Shown here one piece after another: positions 1 to 11,600 of a stretch of 35,073 nt of DNA. This DNA is from Symbiodinium natans. Lineage: Eukaryota; Sar; Dinophyceae; Suessiales; Symbiodiniaceae. Both the position numbers and the translations under genes were made by a program. The stretch lies in the NCBI GenBank assembly GCA_905221605.1, contig CAJNDS010002443.1, positions 390,001-425,073 of the forward strand, given 5' to 3'. The notes below the pieces were generated by a model, which was not told where the DNA came from, searched no databases, and was given only the letters and a program-made list of their open reading frames with translations. Every line of letters begins with the position of its first letter. The first letter of the stretch is position 1.

Positions 1-67
1 CGTGGCCATACTGAACCTGGTACAGCCGCCAGAGATTTTCTACTGACTGAGTTGCCGGAGTCCGCAG

Positions 68-191
68 GGTTGGGGAAACCCAAAGCCAGGCGCCAAAGCG
101 TCCGCGCCCTCGGCCACCTCCACCACCGCCTCCACCACCAGCCCGGCCAATTTCTGTCGAAGGCTGGCCCCCCTCGCCTGAAGCATCGTGA
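68..191 (+). CDS. Possible terminal exon, proline-rich
   Basis: After GAGTCCGCAG a frame reads basic residues (A-P-K-R-P-R-P-R), then nine prolines, A-R-P-I-S-V-E-G-W, and stops at TGA 189-191. The linker resembles those of the module/FHA gene. The opposite strand is also open here, so coding is uncertain. The gene would extend off the left edge. Confidence 0.3.
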
Positions 192-297
192 AGCATCGTG
201 AAGTTACTTCAGTGACGCTGAGACCATGAAAGAGGCACTTAAGTGACTTAAGTGCACCAGGCCACGCTCGGGCCGACGAGCCGGTGCTGGAGGAGGC

Positions 298-533
298 ATG
301 AGCGTGGGGAGCATGGAACAAGAAACGAAGTCTCCGAGAGATTGCGCCGGTGCAGACGATCAGAGGGAAGCAGCTCAGACCCTCAAGTGTGGAGCGAACA
401 TGTCCAGAGCAACGAAATTCAGTGGAAAGCAGGCGGTCACGGAAGAGACCGAAGCGGACGCACATCCTCCAGAGTTCCGGGAACTTGATGAGGAGGAGGA
501 GGCTGTGATTGCACTTTTCTATCGTCACGTCTC
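298..533 (+). CDS. Possible first exon
   Basis: ATG 298 opens a polar frame with an acidic patch (E-L-D-E-E-E-E-A-V-I-A-L-F-Y-R-H) that can end at a GT donor (GTCTCA at about 529). The open frame itself runs on to 780 but turns low in protein character. No family recognised. Confidence 0.3.
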
Positions 534-1754
534 AGTTTTTGCTGCCAAGCGCTGGTCTTCTCGGATGGCGTCCCAAGTCCCGGACGACCCGACATGCAAT
601 AAACTCACGAGACGTTGCACAATTTTTGCAGAAATTTACCCCGAAGCTGCGGAGCCTTGTTTCAGACCATCTCGAGGCCCCAGCACGGCCATCTCCAGGG
701 TACTTTGCTTCCGTGCATTGCACTCAGAGGGGTGGAGAGGAGAGGATATCCAAGGTCCCAGGTCCCAGATCCTTTCGTAGCCCTGCAATCACTCTGCCAG
801 GTACGAGGCGATAGCGCCCTGGATATTGGGTGAGGCAGATGAGACAGAGCTGTAGCAGCTCGTGCACGTCTGCTCCCTTTCAGGTCCTTCCCGTGTATAT
901 ACACCACCCCCTCTGGCGTCCCCACACCTGCTGCCTCCCTGAGACAGAGCCTGGAGGAAGGCAAGCCACAACATCAGTGGATTGCCAGGTTCCTCCCAAA
1001 GACATCAAGGCGCGCGCAGAACCACTGCGCTGCAAAGACCCTGCAAAGACGGTCTGCCACTGTGCCCTCGGCTTTTGCGTCCCCCGTGCAAGTTTCCACA
1101 TGTGCCGCATTGTGCCGGCCCATCGCAATCTCGACACCTGCAAGTGCAAGTCAGAGCAAACGGCGGGAGCAAGGGCACCAAAGAGTGCCAAAAGGCTCCC
1201 AACATAGTGCCCCATCTGTGCCCTGCGGACCGCGCTGCGATCAGAGGCGCGAGAGGAAGAAGAAGAGAGACATACTGAGGAAGGAACGAACGGCTCAAGC
1301 CGTCACTTTGGAGCTGAGATCCAATGTCGTAAGTTGCCTTTGCATGGTGTTAGCAAGGGCAGGACTCACCACACACTGCTGTAGCTTAAGCCACGCTTCT
1401 TCTGGGGATGACCGGCGTTGCAAGTTGACAAGCAGTTTTGGGCAATGATGGGGACGGTGGAGGAGTCCGAAGCCTTGATAGAAACTCCCCCGAAATAGAA
1501 GCTCTTTTCGTCATGTCAGGCCATGGGCCTCTCCTACTCTCTGGCACCACGGCAAGGGCCTTGAAATGCCTTGAACCATGTGCTGCCATATGTTGCTTTT
1601 CGCCAACTGGACAATCTTCGTCGGACTGTGGACTTGCTTACAATGGCAGGTGGCAGCCATGGGAGTGGCCCAAGGCCTTTGCCACGTCGCCCCTCGGCTT
1701 CAAGTGCAACTAAGTGCAAGGGCCCCCGGAACCGCCTCTGACACGCCTCTGAGC
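534..1754. other. GC-rich, stop-poor stretch, no gene chosen
   Basis: Nearly all frames on both strands are open between 830 and 1300, so open length is uninformative. The + frame from about 839 to 1448 (some 200 codons, basic centre R-R-E-R-K-K-K-R) is the best candidate, but I do not call it. Confidence 0.3.
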
Positions 1755-1847
1755 ATGAGCTGCCTCAGGCCGCAGCTGCGGCCGCGGGCCTACCTGCTGC
1801 TCAGAGCCCTGTGGGCCCTGGTGTTCTTGCCGTCTTGGCCTGTTTAA
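1755..1847 (+). CDS. Possible signal-peptide exon
   Basis: Short ATG frame M-S-C-L-R-P-Q-L-R-P-R-A-Y-L-L-L-R-A-L-W-A-L-V-F-L-P: basic then hydrophobic, like a signal peptide, in a GC-rich patch. It stops at 1847. A GT (GTGTTC) inside could be a donor. The partner exon is unknown. Confidence 0.2.
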   Translation: MSCLRPQLRPRAYLLLRALWALVFLPSWPV

Positions 1848-2439
1848 TCCTGTTTACTACTTACAGTTACTCAAAAGACATGCTTCAGACTACCACAACC
1901 CGTAGCCTTTTGCCCATGACACAACGCAATCTCAACAGGGGCCACCTGGTGGCGCTGGTCATCCAGAGGGTCATCCTGGTGTGCCTGGCGCAAGATTCCA
2001 ATGTGTGGAGCCATGCGTTAGCCTACGGCTGCCAACTGACTTGGTTTGCATGGCTTTATTGAGCTGATCGGCATTGGATCTCTGTGTTGAGATACCCCAA
2101 TTGCATAAACACATCACAATATAGTAACAGAAAGTAGTACAACATTCTAAACTAGCAATATGACAATGTATCCATATAACACAATTGCAACACATTATCA
2201 TGTGAATTATGAACATAGTAATGCATCAATAGAACACTACCCACTCCCCACGCGTCTCCATTGGACAGGAAGGCGAGAGCTGGGTCTTTTTCAGCAAAGT
2301 GCCGCGATCACAGAAGGGGATCACAGAAAAGAGGGGGAGGTCTGATGCTATAGATATATTAAGGGCGTTTTCGGGTGCCTTTGGATTGTCTTTCTGACGT
2401 ACCTTTGCACGAAAGCCGACAAAGCATGACACCGGAGCA

Positions 2440-2628
2440 GTGCCTCGGGAGGGTTTCTTCCATGACCCGCTGCGCCTCTTTGGTCAAGCTTGGCTCTCAC
2501 AAGACATGGCCATGGAATTCATGGAATGGCAGTGTGGCAATGTGTATTACTCGGCAAACCTTTCTTCAACTGATGCCGAGCATCTCCTGAGCCTTGTGCC
2601 CAGACAAAAAGGCAGACTGCCGTATTGA
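2440..2628 (+). CDS. Exon of an unrecognised gene
   Basis: After ACCGGAGCAG the frame reads P-R-E-G-F-F-H-D-P-L-R-L-F-G-Q-A-W-L-S-Q and on to H-L-L-S-L-V-P-R-Q-K-G-R-L-P-Y, then TGA at 2626. The frame is open from 2397. Protein-like throughout. It could instead end at a GC donor (GCAGAC) before the stop. No upstream start identified. Confidence 0.4.
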   Translation: MPREGFFHDPLRLFGQAWLSQDMAMEFMEWQCGNVYYSANLSSTDAEHLLSLVPRQKGRLPY

Positions 2629-3149
2629 GCAGGCTGAACAACACAGTCGCCCTGAAGAACTGCCGTTTAGCAGTCGGGTAGTGACCACGCAGATTATTTC
2701 ACAAGGGGGTGGGGTGGGGAGGTTGGCGGTATAAAACAAGTACGAGAAGCGCCATGGCTTGAAACCGTGGACGTCGTTCTGTGAACCTCTCGGCGTGAAG
2801 CCAAAGGACTTCTGCGCTGGTTTGCTACTCTGCTCTCCGGTACTTTGCGTCAGCTAGGTTGAGACCGGTGGAGTAGGCTTTGGATGCCAAATGGTCCTTG
2901 CTCAACGTCGAATTATTAATTGGGTTTTGCACGCGTGTCGAGAGCCTTGGTGCCTTGCCGGTCCACTCCTGCGAGCTACGATCAAGCTTCCAGCTACTAG
3001 TGCAATCTCCAGGTCGCCCGCACAACTGTTCTGGACTCGTTAAAATAATCAAATCGTTGCGATTCTCCAAAACTAGTCACGTCAGTGCAACAGGGGTGCC
3101 GGGGGTTGGAAACGGGTTCCTCGAGTCATCTTTCTGACTGTGTTGGCAG

Positions 3150-3242
3150 TTGGTGGCTGAGAAGTATCGGCGGTTCTTAGACGCTTGGAATGCGGAGAAT
3201 CTGAGCACAAGTGGTGCTCAGCTGTGGGTCGCGGCGAAGTGA
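3150..3242 (+). CDS. Exon of an unrecognised gene
   Basis: Acceptor TGTGTTGGCAG, then L-V-A-E-K-Y-R-R-F-L-D-A-W-N-A-E-N-L-S-T and TGA at 3240. A second frame overlapping the end (3236-3334) reads L-D-E-A-D-M-S-A-G-L-Y-L-I-R-I-N, so a splice or frame shift near 3230 is possible. Confidence 0.4.
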   Translation: MVAEKYRRFLDAWNAENLSTSGAQLWVAAK

Positions 3243-3673
3243 ATTCTCCTGGTCTGGACGAGGCCGATATGTCGGCTGGGCTTTATCTGATAAGGATCAA
3301 CGCTGTTGCAAGCGCAGCTGCGCACGCCACCGTGTGACAATGTGCCCGTGCGCCACCCCATCCTAGAAGCTTAGGTATCTTGCGACTTTTCAGAGTTTGT
3401 AGTCTGTAGCTGTGCCCTCTCCACTTTCTGTTGCCGGCAGCTCAATCTCTCTGCGGTCGACAAGAATCACGCACGGTTGGCCATGCCTTGACTCTCCGCA
3501 GGACGAACTATGAGGGCGCGTATCGCCGCCCTTTTCCGGGGGCCCTTCGGCCGATACCCTGCAAAGCACATGCAAGGCATGGTGGTGGTGGTGAGACTGA
3601 CGGGTCAAATGATCAGCTCAGGTCACCAGGCATGAAGACCCAGCAGTCCGCGAAATGGGGACGCCCATCCGAG

Positions 3674-4100
3674 AATTAGCTTGCCTGGGCATTGTCAGGA
3701 AAGCCTGTGGTTGCCAAAAAAGATGCAGGGATGCACGGCTTGGTGACTTGGTGTTCCACTATCAAAGGCTGACCCGCTGCTACGTAAGGTGGAGTCCCCG
3801 ATATGCTGGACCCTCGAATGCCGACCGAGAGCCCGCTCAGATGCTGGGAGCAAATGTTGGCCATGTTCAACCCTTTGGATACGCCATGCGAGGCTTTAGG
3901 CGTTGATGCCGATGCACTGCGATGCAATGAAAGCTGTTGCTGCTGGCACCTTTGTGTTTAAAGACCTTAACTGTAAGAATGGGGAATCTCGAAGATGTCC
4001 TTCGGCTTTCAGGATTCAAGCTGGCCGTTTTATCGAAAACGCTGACTGCGGAGATCATCCTCGGCATTATGCGTCCTGGCCACACAGCGGCGGGGCTTAG
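3674..4100 (+). CDS. Cluster of possible exons, cysteine-rich
   Basis: Three short protein-like frames: K-A-C-G-C-Q-K-R-C-R-D-A-R-L-G-D ending at a GTAAGG donor (about 3784); a 53-codon ATG frame from 3803 (M-L-D-P-R-M-P-T-E-S-P-L-R-C-W-E-Q); and a frame ending at TAG 4098 (K-D-L-N-C-K-N-G-E-S-R-R-C-P-S). They overlap in different frames, so not all can be used as drawn. No family recognised. Confidence 0.25.
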
Positions 4101-4285
4101 GTTTTTGTTGGCATGCTTTCAACACAAAGGCAGGAGAGCACTGGGCTACGCAGCATGTTGGGATGTTGGGATGTTTTTTTTTTTCTTTTTAAATCGCTCT
4201 GTGTGGCAGTTGGGTGGCTCCAGCCAGCGCATGGCCGCCGTTCCCCTAGGGCCAAACTTAGCTTGACTGGTAGGGGTTCTTCGAG

Positions 4286-4524
4286 ATGGCTGAGGGTTCG
4301 AAAAGTGCGAATACCTTGCCTAAGATTGCAGATCTGCCAGTATCCGTCGCAGTATGCGTGGGAGACACAGATGTCACAACACGTGTCAAGTACATGGAGA
4401 CGCAGATGCGCTGGTGTGGCACAGGCGTTCTTCCAAAACAGCAAACGAAGCGCCTTGTTGAAGAGCTGCTCCCCACGTGGTGTGTGATGGAGTTTGGAAG
4501 CTTGCGCCCTAAAGGCTTCACGAG
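4286..4524 (+). CDS. Possible first exon of an unrecognised gene
   Basis: ATG 4286 (GAGATGG) opens a 79-codon frame with a helical end (K-Q-Q-T-K-R-L-V-E-E-L-L-P-T-W), ending at a GT donor (GTAATT, 4525) in phase 2. No signal peptide or membrane segment. It lies about 1.1 kb before the first visible channel exon, and I found no link. Confidence 0.35.
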
Positions 4525-4678
4525 GTAATTCTACGAATCGAAAAGCGGGGTCGCTGCATGTCTACAGCAAGCGTGTCATTTCAAGTCCGGCTATGCCACG
4601 GGCTTCTTGTTCGTGCCCAGACCGTTTATCAGACAGGCACCCAAGTCGCTACCGATATGATCGGAGCGCAGTGGTTCG

Positions 4679-4860
4679 AAAACCCCAGGAATTTTTCAAT
4701 TTGTCAGAATATGATTCTGAGATAGCCCCACGTAGTGCAGCCATCACGCCCCTACGAGCCCCTAGAAAACGCTAGGAATTTCTCAGAATATGATTCTGAG
4801 ATGGTGCAGCCATCTCCCCCCCAAAGCCCCTAGAAAATCCTACGAATTTCTGAGATAGTG
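4679..4860 (+). repeat. Tandem repeat with an internal hairpin, two full copies and one partial
   Basis: The unit of about 75-80 bases runs CCCCTAGAAAA, CTAGGAATTTCTCAG, ATATGATTCTGAGAT, then GTGCAGCCATC. In the second copy (4781-4801) TCTCAGAAT and ATTCTGAGA are perfect 9-base inverted arms around ATG; the first copy (4702-4722) has one mismatch. The third copy is truncated and runs into an AT repeat at 4863. Confidence 0.75.
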
Positions 4861-4862
4861 TG

Positions 4863-4910
4863 CATATGTGTATGTATATATCTATATGTATATATGTGTA
4901 TATTATATGT
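4863..4910 (+). repeat. TA/TG microsatellite
   Basis: Imperfect ATGTATATATC-type tract directly after the hairpin tandem repeat. Confidence 0.85.
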
Positions 4911-5614
4911 ACGATTTCTCAAGGTTTCTAAGGGCATCGATTTCTGGGCAGAAAGCTATGGCCCCTGCAGTCATCGCAACCCGTGACAGAAGTGCCACAG
5001 TAGTTTGTACTTATCTCAACTCACGCGCTCTTGATAGAAATCGTCAGATGCCAGAAGCTTGTGACGCATCGTGGTCTTTGGCAACCCTAGCAGAACATGG
5101 AGCGTGGAGAGCCACGTCTGCTTCCTCACACCTGCCTTTCCCTGAAGTGTCGGGTGGTTGTCATCGGGCATGTAGCAAAGGCTTGGGGTCCTTCACCAGG
5201 AAAGAGATGGAGGTTAAAGTGCATCTCAGCTCAGGATCGCCTTTAACGTTGGATTGATCATCATTGAGGACTGGCCTTGGTAGCGGAGGATCACGACTTA
5301 AACCTTGGAAGTTATACTCTGGACATGTTGACATGTTGGCAGAGCAGAGCGTTTGGGCGCCGAGCGTAGCTCTCAACCAAAGAGTGCCTTGTGTCCGGAC
5401 GGCTTCATAGGCATGTTGATCGTTCATGACAAGGGCAGAGACCTGCGACGCACTATGCTGTCACTGCAAAGCCAGACTGCATCTGCAGGTCGATTCCGGT
5501 GCTGTCGGCGTGAACAGGGAAGTGCCTGAGTGGGTTGAGGCTTGAAACCGGGAACTTTAAATTGCATCAGCGGCATGGAGCATGTTGCGATTCAAGGGTC
5601 TCCCGTTTCGACAG
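4911..5614. other. No gene called; expected site of channel S1 and N-terminus
   Basis: A + frame at 4911-5257 is open but weakly protein-like. S1 and the start codon of the channel should lie in or before this stretch. A microexon near 5574 (G-M-E-H-V-A-I-Q) is a faint candidate. Confidence 0.25.
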
Positions 5615-5673
5615 GTTGCAAATCTGGTCATGCTTGTGACCTTTTCCATCGAGCTTCTTTTCAAATGTTTCTT
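5615..5673 (+). CDS. Channel exon: S2 helix
   Basis: After a TTTCGACAG acceptor the frame reads a hydrophobic helix containing V-T-F-S-I-E-L-L-F-K-C-F. The E followed by K is the usual S2 pattern, where acidic residues pair with S4 arginines. A GC donor (GCCTGC) ends it in phase 2, and the next exon opens with the one base needed. Only about four residues then separate S2 from S3, shorter than usual, so a small exon may be missing in 5674-6064. Confidence 0.55.
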
Positions 5674-8600
5674 GCCTGCAGCTCGTATACTTGAGCAAGC
5701 TCCCCCCAACTCAGTTAGTCGGGGCAGCATGAGTGGGAGCGGGGGGATGGTCTAGCTTGAGTTCTAGCTTGCGCATGCCAATGCTCAGGTGCAGTTTACC
5801 AGTCGAAGGTCTTTCTGGATGTTTTGCTGCTTGACAGAACAAGCAAACCATTGTCAGGCAGATGGGCACCACGGTAAAGGCAAAATCAGCTCCGGGGTTT
5901 GATAAGGCGGCTCAAGACTTTCACGCTGCGAGGTGTCTGGATTCAGGACTTAAGGATTCCGTTGTCAATGGGTAAATTCGCACTAAGAGAGAGAGAACGC
6001 GCTTCTGGAGCCAACCCCATTGAAATCAGAATCTGCGGCAACATCAGCACTGCCCACTGCCCAGTCACATGGTCGATGCCTTTGTTGTGCTCTTGGACGT
6101 CTCTATTTTTGCCGCCGAAGGAATTGCAGGCACCTGCGGCGGGACCATGCTTGGCATGGTGAAAAGTTTGCTTCGTGCTTTTGGGTTGTTACCATGTGGC
6201 CGCCTAAGGAACATGCTTGCTGGTATTTTTCCCGATGTTCTCAATGCTAGAAATCGCATGGTTTCGGCTGTCACTGCAGTTTGCCACATTCCAGCATGCA
6301 CAAGGGTCAGTTGCTTGACCATCCCATTGAAGCTGAACCGACATGTACTGCAGCGGCACTCTAGCATACCGTACTCTGGCGTGGTATCGCGTGCTGTGCC
6401 ACATTGTCGACTTGTGCCACATTGTCGACTATTCCTGGCAGGTATCGAGGCCACAGGAGCATTTTCAGCAGTCAGACTCTTGAGAACCCTGGCGGGAATT
6501 TGGAACTGCTACTCGAAGTGACACGAAGTTGGGCATTGCATTGTTCTTTTCGGTGAGTGTGCATAGAATATAGGGCCCTTGTAAAGTATTGATGAGCATA
6601 TATCTAATACATATGAATGAGTATATATATATATAAATGTATATTTTCTATGTATGTGTATGTATATGTATGTGTATATGTCTATGTCAATGTCTGTGTC
6701 TATGTCTATGTCTATGTCCATGTATATGTATATATGTACATATATATATATACATATACATATATACATTTGTGGTGTCCTTTCGGAGTTACTAGCCATA
6801 CTTCGCATGTGCCAGCCTTGGGGTTGTTCAAGCCCTGGGTCACTCCGGTCCACCTACCACCTAATGTTAAGCACCTTAACACCTGGTGCTTGTCTAATGG
6901 GTTTGGTCAAATATAGTATGGAACAGACATGACCCGCCCTAGCACCGTTTACGAACTCATGATGGTGCACCAGAGCATGCATGCTTACATGAAAGGGCGT
7001 TACTGAGTATGATGCCGGGCTCCCATTCCAAGGTCATCGCCAGCTGACATGCCTTAAATGTCAAAAGAATGAGCAATGGATGAGTATCAAGCATGCGCAG
7101 TCGATGTCACATCATGGCCCGAGTTGGTGTAAGGAATGATTCGGATTCTGCGAGCAGTGAGATTGCTCCGAAAATCTCGGGAGCTGAGCATGCTGATGCT
7201 GAGTGCCTTGGCTTGAGCTCCACAGCATCAATCTACGCTGGACATCTAGGTTGGAGACAAGAGAACCATGCCGGGTCCGCTTGGAGCCTCCAGCCTCTCA
7301 GATCTTGTTTTTTTGTCGACACGACTACTCACCATTTGCTGCCGTGCAAGCGCACGCTTGCCTGAAGGCTTTCTCGCATCTCTCAGTGCAGTCTTCTGGG
7401 GTGTGACTTGCATGCAGATTCAGGAAGTGGGCTGATTCAATCCCTGATAAATGCCGAAAGGGACCTTAATTTTAACGCTACGCGACCCGCCTCGGCCTGA
7501 GCTTCTGTAACAAGGCCCGTGGCGAGGCGCATGCAAGCAAGCGGTGCTTAAATCCACGACCTCGGGCTCACAGAAAAGAGGCATCTCGTTTTAGGATTCT
7601 GGGTGTTGAAGTTGCCAATCCCAGGGGGGGCGGGGGCCTATGGCAGGCTGAAGTGCCCCCTGGTCCTGTTGCCCCGTTTGCTCCCGCCGCACACTTGTCG
7701 GCGTCCCTGGGCTGTGGGGAGGGGACTAGAGGTGGGGTGCCTGCCTTGTGCCACCCAGACACCTACGGCCCAAGGCCTCGGCGGATTGAATGCAACGTCC
7801 GTATGGATGCGGCCATTTGTTGATGTCAAAGCCGGGCTTGGTTTGCGTGCTTGCGTGCCAGCAGCGAGCGAGCATCTTCACAGGTGATCATGGTCGTTGT
7901 AATGGTCGCTCTTTGGGCAATATTGGCGGTGCAGCTCATACACCCGATCAACTACAGGACTCCAAGTGCAGTGTGCACGCAGCGCGCAGCATGTGCGATC
8001 TGCAAACCTCTAGACGGTTTTCGCCAGGATCTGGGTTGACACGGACAGAGACTGTGAACGCTGCCTTCATGCCTTCGAGAGCGTATGGCTTTCTGCCACT
8101 TTGGCCGCTCCCAGAGTAGGAGAGAACAGTGTTTTGGGCTCCTAGACCAGGCGTACTAGGAGCTCTTTGAGATCTTTGGAGTGGTTCTAAGTTCTGAGTG
8201 CTCCGCTAAAGATTCAGCGCGCCTGTCAGCAAGGCTCTGACACTGTTGCAGACTGTGATCGCAGGCCCACAGCGTTCGTGAACACTGCCGAAGTACCAAA
8301 TCTCAGTTGTGTGGCTGGTAGCGGCTGGTAGTGCAGGGTTTCTAGGCATCGGACGCACGAGACAGGTGACAGCTGGGGTGAGTTAGCTTTACCAATCTTG
8401 GAAGCCGAACCCATCACGATTGCCTTCTTCGCGGGCGTGATCGTCTCTGTTGTGGCTTGTCTGCGGACCACGTTCAGAACTAACTGCTTGTTTAACAATA
8501 CATTATTGCGTTAAATGCACTGACCTTGGCATGAATGAACTCCACTTCTTGGAGCCACCGCGGCATCCGGCTTTCTATTCTTCTAGTTATGGGATGGGTT

Positions 8601-11600
8601 TTCTCCTCTGTAGTTCGTTTCAGATAGATAGGTCGTGGACAACACTTCGACCGGGGCACCCAGAGACTCTGCTATTTTCTAACCCCTGAAGCCTTCAACC
8701 TTAAAACGCGTCAATTCACGATTGTCCAGTGCCGTAGCTCGCGACCTGACAAGCATGCAGAGGGCAGCATGACGTTGTGAGAAAAGCCACGAAGTGGCAA
8801 AAGCTGTTAAAATCTTGCTGAGTTCTTCATGGTAGTGCTGTTCCACACTGCCCATTTGTGACAACAGGCGACCTCACCCCCCAGCAATATTCAGGATCTA
8901 GCGATGCTGAACCTGATCCTGGCTGTAATCGTCGACTCCGCGCAGGATGCGCGATCTGTCAGTCCGGGCCTCAGGACTCAGGATCGCAGCTGCCTCTTTG
9001 CCCCTCGGGCACCCACGACACCAGGAAAGGTCCCCCCAGCTTATCATCCGCGATCATTCTTCATATGCCATTCCGAACCTTGCCAGTAGTCTTGGAAGCA
9101 GGAAGGAAGCCCGAAGAAAGAGGGCAGGAGTTAGTCTGAGGTGATCATGAACGTGCACTGCAGATGGAGAAGGAGCGTTTGTTTGTCCCTGCAATATGCC
9201 CAAATGGCCCAAAGATCGATGCCCAAATAGACGCCACATGCTGGTTGTATCAAGCTCCTTGAAGTCGGTGTATCGGAGGACTTCAATGATGCCACACAGC
9301 GGCTCTACAGGCTGTGCCGCCGCCTAGACTTGGACCCTCGGACAGAAAGTTGTAAGGTTCATAATAATCTTCCCTCCCCCCCCCCCCCCCCCTACTGCGG
9401 CCCGTCTAGATTTTTCTGGCTCTGCGCCAGTCCAAATGAGGGTGCCAGATAGGCCGAGAGACCCTCAAAAACATGGCTGCTCGTCGGATGAAATGTACGT
9501 AGCCCACTCAAGGATGCAGTTCTTAAGGGAGGCTTGGGCCTGAAGGCCTCCTACCACGCTGAAATCGCTGAATATATTTCTTATATACACATATGACTGT
9601 GTTTTCTAATGCAAGCAAAGTTCCTGAAAACAAACCTGCAAAGAGTGGATTTGGCCACTGACCAGGCCGAATTCATCACCGGAATTGTTTGCTTTCTTAC
9701 TGCAGATTTGCAGTCGACAGTAAGTTGCACCGATGAGTTGCGTGTCTTGTGAATTGCGAGCCAGCTGCAGAAGCGATGGGTTCGCCTGTGCTGCCGTCAC
9801 GAATGCCTTGCACTGAGGATAATTCTGGAAAGATCGATCCTACGGAGTTCGTCAAAGGCCCGTTACTTAAACAAAGCATGGTGCCGTCGCTACCGCTACC
9901 ACGCTACTGCTGGTGCTGTTCCTACTACGAATACTACCATACGGCCTCTGCCACTTCCGCTACCTCTCGTGATCGCTGATACTACCATTGCAGGATGATA
10001 TATGAGCGGATTCTTTGTCACCTTGCGAGTCTGCTTCTTTTTGCATATTCAATTCACGTGATGCCAAGCGGCAGCGTTCTGCAGGATTCGAGCAAGATCA
10101 GGATTTTTCCGACTGTCTGAAAGGCATGGGTGCCTGGCTTGCACTTAGATCAGAGATCCAACATGAACGTACGGACTAGACTGGAGCCACGCGAAGACCT
10201 TCGCTCTAAATCCATTTGCAAAATCCAGACCGCATTGGCAGGGAGTCGCGGCAGTGGGTTCAAGCTTCGGGAGTCGTCACGCCGTTGGCATATGCACAAG
10301 GACTCGCGACACCCTGGGCGAGCAGCATGAGCATCAGGAGCGTTTTGTTTTGCGTCATCGTCACACTCTGGGCGAGCATCATGAGCATCAGGAGCGTTCT
10401 GCTTCAGGAATCGCCATAGATGGGCATGATGAGAATCAGCAGCGCATTGCTTCAGGAATTGCAACACGAAGGGCTCGCCTCATGACAATCTTGAGCATAG
10501 GCGTCAGGAATCCAGCTCCTCTCGTGCGAATTGGGGTTAAAATCGGTGCGTTATGCACGGCAAGCTGGTGCTCTACTTTCAAAAGTTGGTTGGTACACAC
10601 GATAACGTTTGTACAGCCCTTGGCCGACTGTTGTTCAATATGGGTTACAGATTTAATCTTTTCTCCTAGGTCTGGTGGCTGCCGATCAAGATAGATAGGC
10701 GCTCAATGCGTACTTTGATGTACTTTGTGCTCGATCTTGTGGGGGGGAGGGGGTACCTGGACAACATATATACTCAATTATACTCAGGTTAAATGGCTGC
10801 TTTATGTTTATGGTGGAGTCGCGTAGCAGAAGGCTCGCGGAAGGAATGAGGAATACGCCGCGGAATCGGCGTAGAAGGCTCACGATGTCCATCAAGTCAT
10901 GCTTGAGAAAAGAGAGAAGAACACGGCTCAGATGTTACCGAAAGACAAAGGTATTGGTGGCCCCGACCTGGAATGGGTTCTTTCAGTCCTGGACAAAGAC
11001 GATAGTGGTGACATCAGCCTCCTGGCTATGCAAAAGCTGTTCTGAACCCCTCCAACAGCACTGGCTTGGCATGTCTTTCAACACTGGGGCCGTTAGCTTG
11101 GGTGGGCAAAGTTTCCTGCCTCAAATGAAGCGGCAAGTGTGCAAGAGCGCATCATTCCTTGAGTAGCCTTCAAATAGGCCCACTTTTGTCGGGTTGTCAG
11201 TTTTTTGCGGCAGTTCAGTTCTAGCGTCGCTGGCGTTGCCGGACCTTCAGCCAATTTGTCCTCATTCACCCAGAAAAAAGTTATGCAGCGATTGTAGGGT
11301 CGTTCGCAGAGTGTGTGTGCAAATGGGTCATAGTGGTGCAATAGCCACTTCTGTTCACTTGCAGCCTAGCATGCTTTCAGTATCCGTCTTTAAAGCCTGG
11401 TTGTTGTCACTTGCTCGCCACTGCTAATAAGGCCTGAGTTACCGGAGGAACTTTCTCAGCCATCCTAAAAACTGAGGCCCAGATGAGTTTGTGGATCAGC
11501 TGTACAAGCTGCGTACCCATGAGCACTTCGGTCGGAAATGAACGGCAACACACCAAACAGCTTGGGTGTTGAAGCGAGGTTTTTCGCTGCTTCGGCTGGC

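Noticed and set aside
40-528. 162-codon minus-strand frame
   Set aside because: Overlaps better + strand candidates, low protein character, and its start is not supported; likely a shadow of GC-rich sequence.
1937-2005. Collagen-like G-P-P-G-G-A-G-H-P reading
   Set aside because: Glycine spacing breaks after three triplets; a short chance repeat.
6509-6853. Long minus-strand tyrosine/isoleucine-rich frame
   Set aside because: Pure translation of the TA/TATG microsatellite.
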